In this document: positions 1-12,870 of the stretch, piece after piece
Layout of the letters: every line of letters starts with the position of its first letter
Position numbering within the stretch: position 1 is the stretch's first letter
From: Pisolithus tinctorius
Taxonomy: Eukaryota; Basidiomycota; Agaricomycetes; Boletales; Pisolithaceae
Direction of reading: 5' to 3'
DNA length: 64,000 bases
NCBI GenBank assembly: GCA_024663395.1
Contig: JANFAH010000038.1
Span: 1-64,000 of the forward strand
Made by a program: the position numbers and the translations under genes
Notes under the pieces: model-generated
What the model saw: only the letters and a program-made list of their open reading frames with translations
What the model was told of the DNA's origin: nothing
The model's database searches: none

Positions 1-2456
1 TTCACTCGACCGTCTTTCTCGACCAGGGAAGAGAGAAAGAAAATCTCTAATTCTACCAGCGTTCCCAAGAACCAGCCAGTTCCGTACCGCAAGTAATTGT
101 ACAGTTCTCGTATCAGGACAGTCGGTCGCACGATCATGGCCCAGATTGAGTCGAATAAAGGGCAGTTGTAACCTGTAAGCACTATCAGGTGGTCTTGCTA
201 CAAACATCAATGAGATGTTGCATGGGCAAGTCAATGTATTCGCGTACCAGATGCTCTCCCACACCAGGCGAATCCAAGACGACGTGACGTTCATCTCCTG
301 AAGGTGTTTCCTAGGGCCAACCCCACTATGGTTCGACGTTAGCTCGGGTCAAATGCACCAGATCGCACGCACGCACCTGAGCAGTAAAAGTTGTGGCGTT
401 CGCAGAGCGCCACAACACAATATCACTTCGCATTTAGCTCGTACATTGACGGAGACGCTATCGGACTTGGATTCCTTGTATCTCAACGCCACGGACACTT
501 GACCCGTCACCATTCCTATCAAAAACCAGCTTGCGAGCAGGGCGCCCGTGCATACGTGAAGCCTATCCTTCTAGAAGCGAGGATTTCCATGGGCAGGTAA
601 GCTCTATACGAGGACGAACGACATCCAGAGGAGTCCATGGTATATTGCATTTTGCACCATCCGATGCTAGGGTCAGTCGGAGAATGCATGTCCTCGATGG
701 TGGGCAGAATGCGGCGGCAAGCCTTTTCAACCCTGAAGAAAGGTGGCATCGGAGAAGGGAGAGATAGTCGGTGTTCTACGACTTACGCTTCGAAAGACTT
801 GAAGTAATACCCTTCATAAGACTCTACGTAGAGGGACCTGTGCAAAACTCTGGTGAGCAACATCAAAAGGGCACCTCTGTTCACGCACCGCTATAACCGT
901 GGTATTCTCGTCGATCTCGCCCCAGCCATGTCTCTGATTTTTTGAAAAAAGGTTTCAACTCTGCATAAGACCAACCGTGTCTACCATCCCGACTCCAAGA
1001 TCAAACTCGGCAGGCCCCGCAGGTATACTGACACATTGATACGGGTGCAGCCACCAAGGCCCAAACCAGTTACGAGGTGACTGAACGGCCAATGCGTTCT
1101 TCGTATACGCTTGAAAATACATTGCTATGTTTTCCGTCCGAAAATTGGTACGTTGATGTGAGTGGGACGCGTGTTAACCAACTGTACAATGCTATAAGCC
1201 AAGGAGAGCAAAGGATGTGTAACGTAACATGACTTACGAGTCGTCGCCATCACCCCGTTCGACGAGCAACACGGTCTTGGAGGGTCTTCACTCAGACGGC
1301 GTGCAAGCACGCACCCCGCGTTGCCACCTATGGTATTGGTTTAACTTCTCACCGATTACCTGTTTAGCTAGTGGGCTCACCACCGACCACGATGAAGTCA
1401 TACTCAGCGCTCAGGTCTTCCAGGGCACGAATGGAGAAGGCGCAGTGGTGAAAGGCCACATCTTGTATCGACTTTGAGGCGACGGGACTCGTTACTTACT
1501 TAAATATTCCGCAGTAGGTGACCGGTGAAGGCTGTGAGTGAGCCATGGCGAATAAGGAAGTGAAACAAGATGTACAGAATGACAGGGATTACACGACCAA
1601 TCAATTAGTTGGTGGCTGGGAGAGCCTCCTCACAGACATTCACCCCGTACAGATTAATTCAATTTGTGCTGCTACTAGCATACTCTATCATACATGTGCC
1701 CTCGTACACCATGTTGAGAAGCTTGTTATAGGGACCAAAATAATCATTGCATGCGGTGGAAGGTGTCAAACTGGTAAGCAACTTGGTCCGGCCACATGGT
1801 GGTGCAGAAGCGTGAGAGCAGGTGGCAGGGCCAAAGTCCCAACGTGACTCGAAAAACAAGCGGAGTTCGGACTCTGTGGCAGAAGACATAGTCGAGAGGG
1901 AACGACAAGGCTTTGGTTTGTCTAGAGGAGACTGGAATACATGCCGTTGGCATCCATTCCGGTGCTGTTAGCTCTTTACCATCCCCGTTTACATGCACTG
2001 TATTTTTCCTGGAACTTGCGCTGAGTGCTTTTTTCTTTCTTCGATGATGGATGCCGCTACAGCGTTGCTCCATCGTCCTTATTTTCCATCTGGTGGTCAG
2101 TGCGCTTCGACACATACCCTTCCATAAAGCCGCTTGCTGGGCGCATGGTTACCAATCATCATGCGCCTTCTTACCACCATTGCATTTTTGGGCCCCTTAC
2201 AAGCACAGCACACTCGGCGAAGGCCGACAAGTCTCCACGGAAAGTATAGGCACGAATACTGCTGCGACGTGATGGGAGAGCTTGTAACACCGTTTGGGCT
2301 TGCGATTCTGGGTTGCGAATAGAGGATCGCATAACGAGATATTTCTTTCTTTCCGTACTATTCTACGAGATGCAATACAAGCTGTAAGTGATTGTTCGCA
2401 GAATTCCAAAGGTATAGCAAACGTCAAAGTTCACGTCAGCCTCCACATCATGAAAT
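1..2456. other. CpG-rich stretch with no recognisable gene
   Basis: Base composition and CpG content resemble the genic blocks elsewhere in the window. Open frames here are short (123 codons at most), overlap on both strands, and none shows a domain, a repeat or a plausible chain of exons that I recognise. It may hold decayed coding sequence or the far side of the NACHT-WD40 pseudogene that follows. No repeat shared with the rest of the window was noticed. Confidence 0.5.
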
Positions 2457-5400
2457 CTACAATGACGATACCGCCGTTCGCCGTCCCAACTGCAAACCTC
2501 TGTCCACACGATGCTTTCGCATGATAGGCGACATGTTCGGGAACATCAACAACACCTCCTCTGTCCGTGCATTGACAATCCACTGATTCCTGATGATGGA
2601 AAGAGGCCCCCTATACCCTTCCAGTCGCGGCGCATCGCCAGGAGTGGCCATTAATGGTTCATGGGTGTCTGACTTCCAAGCGAATACCGCCTTCGCATCG
2701 TCCAAAGCTAAAATTTTCGAACCATCATAGAGAACCCCACCCGGTAAACTCACGCTCCAGAAAAAGTTCCGCAGTCATCGCCCCTGTCTCCACGTCCCAC
2801 ACTCGCACCCGACGGTCTTTACCCCCCGATACGAGCCGTTGCCCATCAGATGAAAATGACACATATCCAACGAGGCCCTTATGACGTCGCGTAATACCCA
2901 TACTCCCAGTAGATTCAGTATCCCAGAGACGCAGAATGGGATCGTTAAAGGAGCTCGTTACGATGCGTCGGCCGTCCGCCGTAAACGTGGCAAAGCGTAC
3001 CGGAAGACGATGCTGCCGCACAGAGCGGGGAGTTCCATACCTGCTTGGATGTCCCAGAGGCGTGCGGTGGTATCCCTGGATGCCGACACGAGCATGTGCT
3101 ATCAGGTGAGATAGAAAGAGAGTAAATGGCGCTACTGTGTCCGTGAAGAATGAATGGTACATTGAGCGTCCCAGGCAATCGTTGCAGTGTACCGCTGTTC
3201 GCGTCCCAGACACAGATTACTTTGTCATCAGAAGCAGAGATCAGTCGCCGTCCATCTGGGGTATAAACTAGTGCATTAACCGCTCCGGCATGATATAGTA
3301 TGGGTGGCAGGACTTCCTTGCCGGTCCCTGCGTCCCAAATCCGTATGAATCGGTCACGAGAACCTGAAGCGAATCGGGTTCCACTGTGCGCGAAGCAGAG
3401 ACAAAGAACTGTTTTCGTGTGTCCACTCAACGGTTCCCGATGCATTTCGCCCGTCCGTACATCCCACAGGACGATATTCTTGTCCTGCCCAGCAGACGCC
3501 AGTTGTGTGCCGTCCTCGGAGAAATCGAGCGCATACACACTCCCACCGTGACCTTTCATTGTTGGCAATATCTCCTCCCCGAGAGTGCGTCCCATAGTCG
3601 CACAGATCCGTCGATATGGCCGCTTGCAATGTGCTGACTATCCGGTGAGAACTTGACAACGTTGGCGGTGTTGCGAGCGCCAGGCAGCATAGTCGTAACC
3701 AGTTCGTAAGAGGTATGATCCCACAGAGAAATCGAGCGAGTGCCGGAGGACACGATGTAACGCCCGTCTTTGGAACAGGAAACAGACGTTACGTCCTCTC
3801 CTGGTTTGCTAAACTCGGTAAGCAGGGGTGACCACTGGTCACGGAACCCGTCAACCTGCGGCAGAGTGGGTTCGTTGAAAGTTTTGTATATCACAGACGA
3901 AGTAGGGGTGAATGGGAGTGCGCTCTGGTAGACAAGGAGTGGATGTCGTTCGAATACGTGTGCATATGCTTGGCAGAAGCGTTCAGCGTCCTTGACAAAC
4001 GAACGCAACGATCATCATGGCTGTAATTGGCCTGAAAGAATCATTAGAACACGAAGAAAACACACGTATGAAGGACGACACTGACATCAACCCATTCCCT
4101 AAGTTTATCCATTAACGTGATCGTCTGTCTTGGCCGCCCAATTGCTGACATCGCTTCCACCCAATGTAAGAAATGCTGGCGCAAGAAACCATCAATCTCC
4201 CGGCTAAGTGAGTGCTCGCTGCACTGGACCTCACATAGATGGTCGATCCAATGTGTGCAGGGATAAGCAGTGGCATCCGGGAGGTTTTGCACCTCGAACG
4301 ACCGTGACAACGTATTTGGCAGATATTCTTCTGCAGGGCTACAGCCAGACGAGCGATGCATTGGCGTGCGAGGCGGAGGTGATGATGCGATTTATTGATA
4401 TGCCAAGCATCACGCCCACACCGCCTACGCTCTGTGATGAAATCTGCGAACGAAGGGTGGAAAACACGGATGGGCTTATCAGCTGCCCATTGCAAAAGGC
4501 AGCTCAAGTGCTGGATGGTATGCAAACAGGCCGCTTCTTTCTCCGCCCGTAAAATCGGCATTAAGGATATCGATCGTTGGGGGTGTCAATGGGTTCTCGG
4601 CTACGATACGATACCCAAAATTTCCTGGAAGTCAGCAGAAAGCACTGTCGTCCCACTTCCCTGCAGATTCCAGAGCAGTGATGTAGATATTATCAAGGGC
4701 GGACTCAGAATCGCTTGTACCTCGAGCGCAAAGCTGGGAAAGGCGTTCCTCAGGATCCTGTGCGTTCTCCACGTACCTGCAGGCAGTCGCAGCCCAGACG
4801 AATAGCCCGGATGCACGTAAGGTCAGTGCATCCACCCTAGACGCACCTGGCCAGTCGGGTGGGAGGTCGAGGTATTCATTCTGAAGACGATGGCTACCAT
4901 CTTGTGGTGAATATACGTTTTGACATCACGCTCGTTAGCTTCAGATGCAAGGTCGAGCTCGCGTGAGATTATGTGTGAATGTGTTGAAATGGCGTTGTGG
5001 ATGTCCTTCTCTGTACGGCTAGTGATGAAGATGCGCAGTGTGGTGGGAGGAGCATGCTCTCTCTGACAAGGGCAGTCAAGAGGTCATTCCGTGCACCAGT
5101 ACGACCGCATTCGTCAAGGGCGTCGATGACCACGAGGACAGGTCCCTCGTGTTGAATATCTTCCAGAGATCGAAACGGGTCGGCAAGCAATCGTTGAAAC
5201 TGCCAGTGCAAAGGTGCTTGCTTGATGCTAGGGGTCTCTTCAATGACCCGAGAGATTGCGTCGCAGATTCGAGGGTCAAACTCTCCAAGTTGATAGCGAT
5301 CGTCCGAATGAGCGATGCTGGATCGCTCCGAGCTTCTACTCCGCGTGTGAAAAAGGTGAAAGCACCAAGGCGGCGTTGTTGCCTAAATAGATTTGCAACA

Positions 5401-6650
5401 GAAGTGGCTATTGTGCTCTTGCCAGCTCCGGGGAAACCATGAAGCCAAAGACATTGGATCTAGTCGGGTGGCTGCCCAATCGTATATATCACCTATGACG
5501 TCCATGCGTGTGTTTGGCAGGCACTCTGGTCGTGATGGGTCGTCCATGTCAACCGGGTTAAGCTTCATCAAGTTTTGGATGTTGACTAGCACGATCGTTA
5601 AAAGTGAAAATGGAACAGAACATTACTCACCAATGCGCTTGATGGTGTCGTCGATACGGAAGAGACAATAGTAGTCTGCACTGCTACACCGGACTCCAAA
5701 GCCCGCTTGAGAGATGTAAAGCTGTCCGTGAAATCGTTGATCCGCCTATCCACCCACGCAGTAGACACCAGCCTCTCTGTTAAATGGAGATAACTCATCA
5801 AGGACGTAGAGAACAAGTGAGTGAAACATACTAGCGAACCCGTGGCCACTGCATTCTTGGACAAACATGATGCACTCAGAAGTTTGGACAAGGAGTTTGC
5901 GTATGGTTTCCTCAAGCATGGGAATCTTCTCGGGAAACGGTTTAATATCCTCAACGAACAGTATGCATCTTTCATAAGAGATCCCAGAGCGTCTAGTCTG
6001 GCGTCTTGGCAGAGTTGGGTTTTTAAGATCTCAGCAGGACATCAGGAAACGTACTATTCGGAAAGCGTAAGGAAATACCGTGTAAACGGCAGTTGCAGTC
6101 CTCCACGCGATGAAGGCGAAAGGATGAAGCTGCATGATTGAGTTGTAAGTGAGGCACGAGAGTGGCAACACGAACTTGTGCAAGGGCATCCCCAAGCTGC
6201 ATGAAGGCTTCGAGTTTGGCAACAACCTCTGAAAGAGAGTGCGAAATCCGTGGGTGCTCGACTTTAGCAACATGAGGCAGGTCCTGAACCACGAGCCGGA
6301 CGAAGAGCTTCCAGGCCCGTCGTCGCCCGAGAGCTTACCCTTCGATGGCTGAAGAGGCAAGGACACATTCTGACCCAGTTCTGCGGATGTACGTAGCAGC
6401 TTCGCCTTTTGGCGTAGTGCTTACAGGTTACTCACGGCTGGCTTTCTGCGCTCTCAGTAAAAGTTCAGACAACGACGTCTCTGTGGAGGCTAGCAGCTGA
6501 TTTCCGAGGAAAGATACTGTGCTTTTCCTCCTCAGTTCGAATCGGTAGACAGTTTCGTCAGCTTCCGACGCTCTAACCAATGCATAAATCCGATCGACTT
6601 TTCTCAAATGCTCAGAGACAGGACATACAGTACGAAGTGTTCTTGCCACT
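2457..6650 (-). pseudogene. NACHT-WD40 (NLR-like) gene, decayed
   Basis: Family members are cytoplasmic STAND NTPases: an N-terminal helical domain, a NACHT NTP-binding domain and a C-terminal WD40 propeller, thought to act in fungal non-self recognition. Reading down the minus strand, the helical region is at about 6,290-5,670, an ECLPNTR linker at 5,530, a Walker A motif GFPGAGKST at about 5,440-5,410, a DALDE Walker B at about 5,125, then diverse WD40 repeats from 3,780 to 2,780. A C-terminal tail (GPLSIIRNQWIV) lies near 2,600. At least three one-base frame breaks are visible: near 5,665, near 5,462 just before the P-loop, and near 3,575, where a run of four G would need five to continue the propeller. 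A GT-AG intron is visible near 5,635-5,590. Unlike the second NLR in this window, the WD40 units differ from each other. Several breaks lie in or near homopolymers, so sequencing error should be excluded, but their number favours a pseudogene. Confidence 0.8.
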
Positions 6651-6982
6651 CAAACACTCCCGGCTTTTTCGTTGATTTTGTCTTGGCCACATCATTACCA
6701 TCGACGACGATTAGCACGAACACTTGGTCCAATCGTTGGCAAGCGCTGGCAGTTCGGCTTTGACGACTGTCCTACGAAGTTAGACAGCCCTATCGCGACG
6801 GGCGTTGACATGTGTCAGTTTGAACTTCTCACCGGTAACTTCGAAGATCATGATTCAATATTCATTAACAATTTTGAGAGTTGAAAATGGCAGGCGCTCA
6901 AATGTGATGGAGAAGAATACCGATATTATTGCTATAAACCCCGAGCTTAGTTCCAGCTTCGAAACACGTAAACTCTACGGTG

Positions 6983-8947
6983 AAGTCAGCATCATTGCAC
7001 CCGCCATTCTATGCACGACGTAAGTAGGCGGGGTCACAATGATGCCAGTGTCCAAGTAACGCAACTCCTTTTTTTCTCCAGGACTATGCACTCTTTCAGT
7101 ATGGCCACGCCAGGGCGTCCCGACTTCCGGGCTCTTCTAAGAGTCGTACTTCGACACCCAGAATTCACCCAAGAGCAGGCGTTAGAAACACTCGAGCGGG
7201 AACGGGAAAAATCAATAGCAGGCTCGGGCAAGGCTTCAACCAGTCCCACTCCGGCTAACCTTCGACACTGGCAAAATGGTACCAACATTACCAACGCATA
7301 CGGCCCTCGGAGAGTGCGATCAATCGCCCTTGAAGCTTTCAAGCATGTTCCTTTATGGTTCTTTACACGCGAGGGACTAAAAGATGCGGTGGGGCTAGTG
7401 GACTTGAAACATGTCGAACTCGACCACGATCTCTCATTCATCGAATTCTTGTTCACGAAGAACTATCTCCCGAATGCGCCCAGTGGCCAGCCGGAGTTAT
7501 AGATGTCTTCCATGATTCTCTTTCTACATAGAAACCCACGGGCTACGACAGGAGGAAGAACGTGGTGAACGAGTCTTGTTACACTACAAGTCGAGTTAGG
7601 GCTGACTGGCACAACTGCCTGCCTACGGAGCGTTTCGATATCGTAATCATCATTAATGACTCGCTGATCAATGCAATAGCCAGATAACTAGACTTCAAGG
7701 ACAACAGACGAGACATAAAACGGTGAGTGCCGTTCACATGGAGTCCTAACAACGTTTAACATTGACCTAACCACACGTTGCTATCGATGCCTCGCGAACA
7801 TCACCTTTGCCTAAACCCACCCGCGTGCTTCCATACTCACATAAAATAAATGGACCACCAGACTCGAAAGGATCCCCAGTCGAACAATACCTCGAGCTTC
7901 GGCAGGGGAAGAGCCGGCGAACGCTACTCAATCCAAGTGATATGACGCGAGCGTGGACGCCCGTCTGAAGAAAGCTGGAAGATCTCGCGCGTAACCAGAC
8001 CAATCTATCTCAGCGGAGAGGTGCGTGATTTGGCACAGGTCATCCAGCGCCACCGACTTTCATCAATGTGTGCGTCCCAATCCTAGACTAGTGACTCAGC
8101 CCGCTTGCCACACCATATCATCGTGGCGAGACACTCCCTGCTGTGTTCACATACCTACTCACTAACTAATAGCTTTCAGCGCGCATACCCCACCAAGTTG
8201 CGTCCACATTCACTCTCCCGAATCACCCGTTTGCTGCATAGAACCCTGAATCACATAGTCAATAGGGAATTCACCAAGTAACGTTATCTGTGACCTGTTT
8301 TATGCAATCTACTCGGACGCACCTTAGCCCTCTTTCCATTTTACCTTTGACCATCATTAACCTGTTGTCTCGTTCTTGTATCCACATATACCCTCCAATC
8401 GATAGTATCAGGTCAATAAGTGTAAAAATTAATCCCTATGTACATAGATGGGGAGCGAAGTATACCATATGCTTACGGACCCGGTGATCGACTGCAATAC
8501 TACGCATTCCATAGATGGTAATAAAGATGGACCCCTATTCGATCTGCGATCGCTCGACAACACCTAGGGTAAGTACGACAGCCGTGTCAAGGGAGGAGTA
8601 TGATATGTGATGGGCCCATACGACGACCCCCACATTCGCGACATCCTCTTACCATATGCACGTGCACATCTTACTACTGACTATGTCGAATACACGGAAC
8701 AGGGAGTGGAGCAGGTATGTGTTATCATCGCTCTATACATAAAAACACCCGCCAATACACTGAGCAACGCATGCATAGATCCTGCTCGAGACGCTGGCCT
8801 CCGTGCCATTGGCAGACGCCACGTCTTTCTTACTCCCTACAGACCCGTTCGAGGCGCTCGCCAAACACTTGAACTCGCTCAACTTACACCGTATCAAGAA
8901 CGATGGTCTGCCCAACAAGGCGCAATCGACCTCATCAGAGATGTCTT
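6983..8947 (+). repeat. Segmental duplication, copy A
   Basis: This stretch matches 32,472-34,672 closely and in the same orientation. Homology starts at the shared string gaagtcagcatcattgcacc and continues through several exon-like segments and the intervening AT-rich DNA to the shared string cgacctcatcagaga. Copy A lacks the 216 bp insertion found in copy B. Beyond 8,947 copy A continues as CpG-rich DNA for about 90 bases before CpG-depleted DNA starts, whereas copy B is cut by CpG-depleted DNA at once. Confidence 0.9.
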
Positions 8948-9030
8948 TCCGCCACTCACCGGACTCAGATCCAAGAAATGCTGTTTCAAATCACAAAGTG
9001 ATCCTTGTAAGTCGGCAGGCACCCGCGTAT
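7060..9030 (+). pseudogene. Duplicated hypothetical gene, copy A
   Basis: I do not recognise the family. An acceptor-like tttctccag precedes an exon with LLRVVLRHPEF and EQALETLE, followed by LEAFKHVPLWFFTREGLK and DLSFIEFLFTKNY. Farther on are DDPHIRDILLPYARAHL and, after a likely intron (gtatgtg...catag at 8,713-8,780), a segment with PLADATSFLLPTDPFEAL. Copy A has an extra A near 7,210 that shifts the frame until about 7,320, and a stop soon after the FIEF segment where copy B stays open. Both copies therefore look like decaying members of a multicopy fungal family, and copy A is the more damaged between 7,200 and 7,500. The CpG-depleted block begins immediately downstream. Confidence 0.5.
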
Positions 9031-11054
9031 AGTCATACATGAATATTACACAATACAGCATCAGGAAATTAACAAAAGTCTTATTTGTACTTAAAACACA
9101 CTTATGTCAGCTTAACATACTTGTGACTGCTTGTGGCACTGGGCTAAGCATGCTGCATTTGTTGAGAACATTAAGACAAAAGAGCCAACTATTTTGTTAT
9201 CTCACACATCTTATGGATCTTAGTGGTCTTATGGCTGTTTTGGCATAGAGTTCCATAAGCTCAATAAATTCTAAAGTAAATCAAGTAGTGCAAGTTACAA
9301 AAGATTATGATGCCAGCTTGAACATGTGGTGGTCTGTGAAATGATTGACATAGAATCTGCAGAATATGTCCAATGAATTGTGACAGTTGACATATGGTGG
9401 GACATACTTGTCCCCAAAAATTGGTAGGAGATGTGTGCTATGAATGATACTGTCAATATGTATTACTGCAAGGTGTGAACTGTCCTCCACAAAAGATGGT
9501 GCAACCATCCACATACCTGTCAATTTGTTGGGTTCATCAGCAATTCAATCAAACCAATGGATCAGTGTGCACAGGACTGTCTGGCCATTGGTGTGAACAA
9601 AAGAGAAAAGACACAAAACTTGAGCAATGTCCATGCCAAGCATTCCTTCCTTTGTATCATCTGTGCTCACAAAGACACAGTCATACTGTCCAGGACCTCA
9701 ATGCCAGGAAGGCATTGCATGAATGTATTTGCACCACATGCTGCCAATACCACTTGGGTCACTTGGGGCTATGAAGGTCACAGTGGCTGAATGAAAAATC
9801 TTGACATGACCAATGAAGGGAGTAACATGGTGGGAAGCAATCAGCATTGTAGAATCTGGATGGAGTTGTTCAAAGATAAATTGAGCAATGAACCCAGGGA
9901 GTGAAGGGATACCCAGCTCATTGCCAGTGTGAGAGCATTCTTTGCACAGTTACAAGCTTGACAAGAGTTCATGTTAGTATGCTCAAGCCAACTCAGGTGC
10001 ATTGACAGCATGATGTCACTCACCAGGGGTGCATGAGAGCTTCATGTCTGAATGTGTCAACCCAGGATGTTCATCCACAATTCCTGTGTTGTCATCATCC
10101 TCATCAAGGTTGAAACCTCTCCATCTTCATGCTGTGCAACATCACTATTTTCCCCACCCCCAACCTGGTTGACACCTGTATTGTAGTGGGGAGTGGCTGT
10201 GGGAATGTAAGGGTTATTATCCAAATAACAGAAAATTGTGAACATACCATTCAGTGGAGGATGATAGGGTTGATGTGAAGCTGGCAGCATCCCTCAGGCT
10301 TTGAAACCAGCACAAGCTGCAGCAAGCTGAGAAGTGCATTGGTTGGTTTGCAGGATTTGTCTGAGGGCATTATACTTGTTCAAGCAGCACCAAGGTTTCT
10401 TAACTGTGGTGATGTGCTTTGATTCAGTAATTGATGTACACAAACCATTTGGCACATCAAAAAGGTGAATCAATGATTTGTAGTGGACAAGAGCATGACT
10501 TTGTGGAGCCATTTGCTGGTCAACAGTGCTATGCCATCTTTGATCTATTTTCAGGTTTTGATGCATGCCAACTCCACCCCAATAGCTGAGACCTGACATC
10601 CTTCATGACACCTCTTGCTTACTGTGCCATACTGCCATGCCTCAAGGCTACACCACTCACTGTTGGAATTTCAGAATTGTACAGTGTTCATTCTACAGGA
10701 TGAAATCCCTCACATTGCAAACATTTTCATCAATGACCTGCCCATCAAGGGTCCTGCAACTTGTTATGAAGATGCTGATGGCAATGCTGAAACATTACCC
10801 AAGAATCCTGGCATCTGTTGCTTCATTTTGGAACATGCTGTAGATGTCCATAGGGTAATGCATTAGTTCCATCATGCTGGTGGAATGTTCTCTGGCACAA
10901 AATCTCAGATCTGCCAGCCTCATGTTGTCATCCTTGGCCAAGCATGCCATCCTCATGGTCACTCTCCTGATGATGATAAGGTGAAGAAGGTCATCAACTG
11001 GCCAACACTCACCATTCCCAAAGATGTTTGCTCACTCCTAGGACTCTGCAGTGA

Positions 11055-12870
11055 GTCAAGTGTGGTTCAGTGGTGGAAACCAACCAAAACCAACACAAAA
11101 GACAATAAAAGCAAGTGGTGGTGTGCCTATGTGGTACCTAGATGGTAGAACCTTTTATTTGGGAGGGTTTTTTTGAGCTACAACACTCAAAGATGAGTGC
11201 TGAGGGTTGGGAGTGCTCCTGATGAAGAAGGAGCAGGAATGTGAGAGGATGTGATGGGGTAGACTGCTGTCAGCCTACAGAAGGATGGAGGACAGCTTAA
11301 TTCGATGTCCTAAGCTGCACTGAGCTCAGGGAGGACTTGGAGTGAAGCTGATTGATGATAGATGATAATAAGTGAAGCAGACAATAGTTAGACCCTTAAT
11401 AAAGTCTCAACTATTGAGGCTGATGAATGAATTACTGAGTGATGATGAAAAATGCAAGCAAGAGGGGCTCTCTGATGTCTTCTTCTTATTCAGCTATCTA
11501 AGTACAGTGATTTATATACAGTACAGGGGCATTGCCTATGGAAAACAGGGTGCAAACACTTGGTAAGTGATTGGTAACTGATGAGTAAGGAATGTAAGTG
11601 ATGGGTAATTGTCTTAGAAGGCATTGGTGAGCATTGGTAAGGATAAGTAAGCCAAAAAAGGCAAAGAATCAGTAAGCAAGGTCAAAAGATTGGTAAGTAT
11701 TGGCAATAGGTGAGTCAAAGACAGTCAGAATGTCAAAGTATGAGTCAAGTAATGTCAGGAACTGGGAAAGCACACTGGAATCACATTAGGGGGAGGCTGT
11801 GCATGTCACATCTCAAAGAGATCACTTCTAGGCCAAGGTGGGATGACAGAGAGGCAGTGCTGATCTGATGCCAATATAGTACATCCAAAAGTGGACAGTG
11901 TGAGTCAGATGTCAACAGGGGTCAAGCTTTAGGGGTCTGTGGGGTGACAGGAGCATAGGGGATCACAACTTCCCCCCCAAACCATCCTCTCAGTGAAGCA
12001 AATAAAAACTTCATGAATGAGGCTCTGTTGGAAAAGAGGATGAAGGGGGAGCATCTTCTGCTGTATCTTGCAACAAAGGAGGCAAGATGGGCATCATACT
12101 CATCATGGATGCAATCAGGGAAAGTGGAGAACAGTAGATTATACTGTAGCTGTTGCAATTTTGGAAGAATGACAGATGAGACTGGTATGAAGAATTGCAG
12201 GGAGCAGGGAGGAAGGATCCATATGCTTCTTGGACTGGAGAGACTGAAATGACCACATAAGCCTTTTCTAAGTGAGTGACAGACCTGAGGCAACCAAAGA
12301 ACATCCTCCTAGAGGTCATACTGACAAAAAGAATGCACTGTCCAAGCTGGATGGGCTGAGAGGGGGCAGATGAGGATGGGATGTACCAGGATGCTTCAGG
12401 ATGGAAGCTGGTCAGAACTCCTGGTAGATATACATAGCCATGGTCCCTAGCAAAGTGGACAAGTGAATGATTGATGTGGAGGTGGCCATATCAGAGGAAT
12501 TAGTGAAATGAGTGTCTTTTGGAGGGAGTGCTGTAGAAACATGTGAAGTGCACAGATCCTCTCCAATTTTGGAAGGTAGGATCATGTGGCTGAGCACTAC
12601 AAGTGAGTGTGGGAATGGTTTTGGTATCTGCAGAAATGGCAGAGATATGTTGAAAACCAGAATGCCATACATGGGCACTTAAGAGTTTCTACTGGTGCCT
12701 AACTTGCTTCCTTTCTTTTTCTTTGGCATTGACAACTCATTCTTGTGTGAGGGATGACTGCTGACATTTCTGGCTGTCCTTCTTCACATGAGGGCTATGG
12801 TCTTCATCTCCATTCATCAGCTGCATCCATGTCCACCCAACCAAACACCTTTGGTGTGTGACAGCAGTAC
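11055..12870. mobile_element. Probable nested insertion within the Ty3 relic
   Basis: The pol relic is open-ended at about 11,050 (after GLCS) and resumes near 12,885 (QLACPLIDLY in spirit), so the intervening 1.8 kb is best read as a later insertion. It is itself CpG-depleted, carries a purine-rich GTAAGT-like tract at 11,560-11,760, and minus-strand frames of 60-123 codons at 11,920-12,680 with no domain I recognise. Terminal repeats and a target duplication could not be fixed by eye, so the element type is unknown. Confidence 0.45.
11560..11760 (+). repeat. Degenerate GTAAGT/GGTAAG-rich tract
   Basis: About 200 bases are filled with variants of ggtaag, agtaag and ggtgag spaced 10-25 bases apart. 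The units are irregular, so this is a diverged short repeat rather than a clean satellite. It resembles a string of 5' splice-site consensus sequences on the plus strand. Confidence 0.45.

Noticed and set aside
391..2427. Several short frames on both strands read as candidate genes
   Set aside because: All are under 125 codons, overlap each other on opposite strands, lack domains and cannot be linked by convincing introns.
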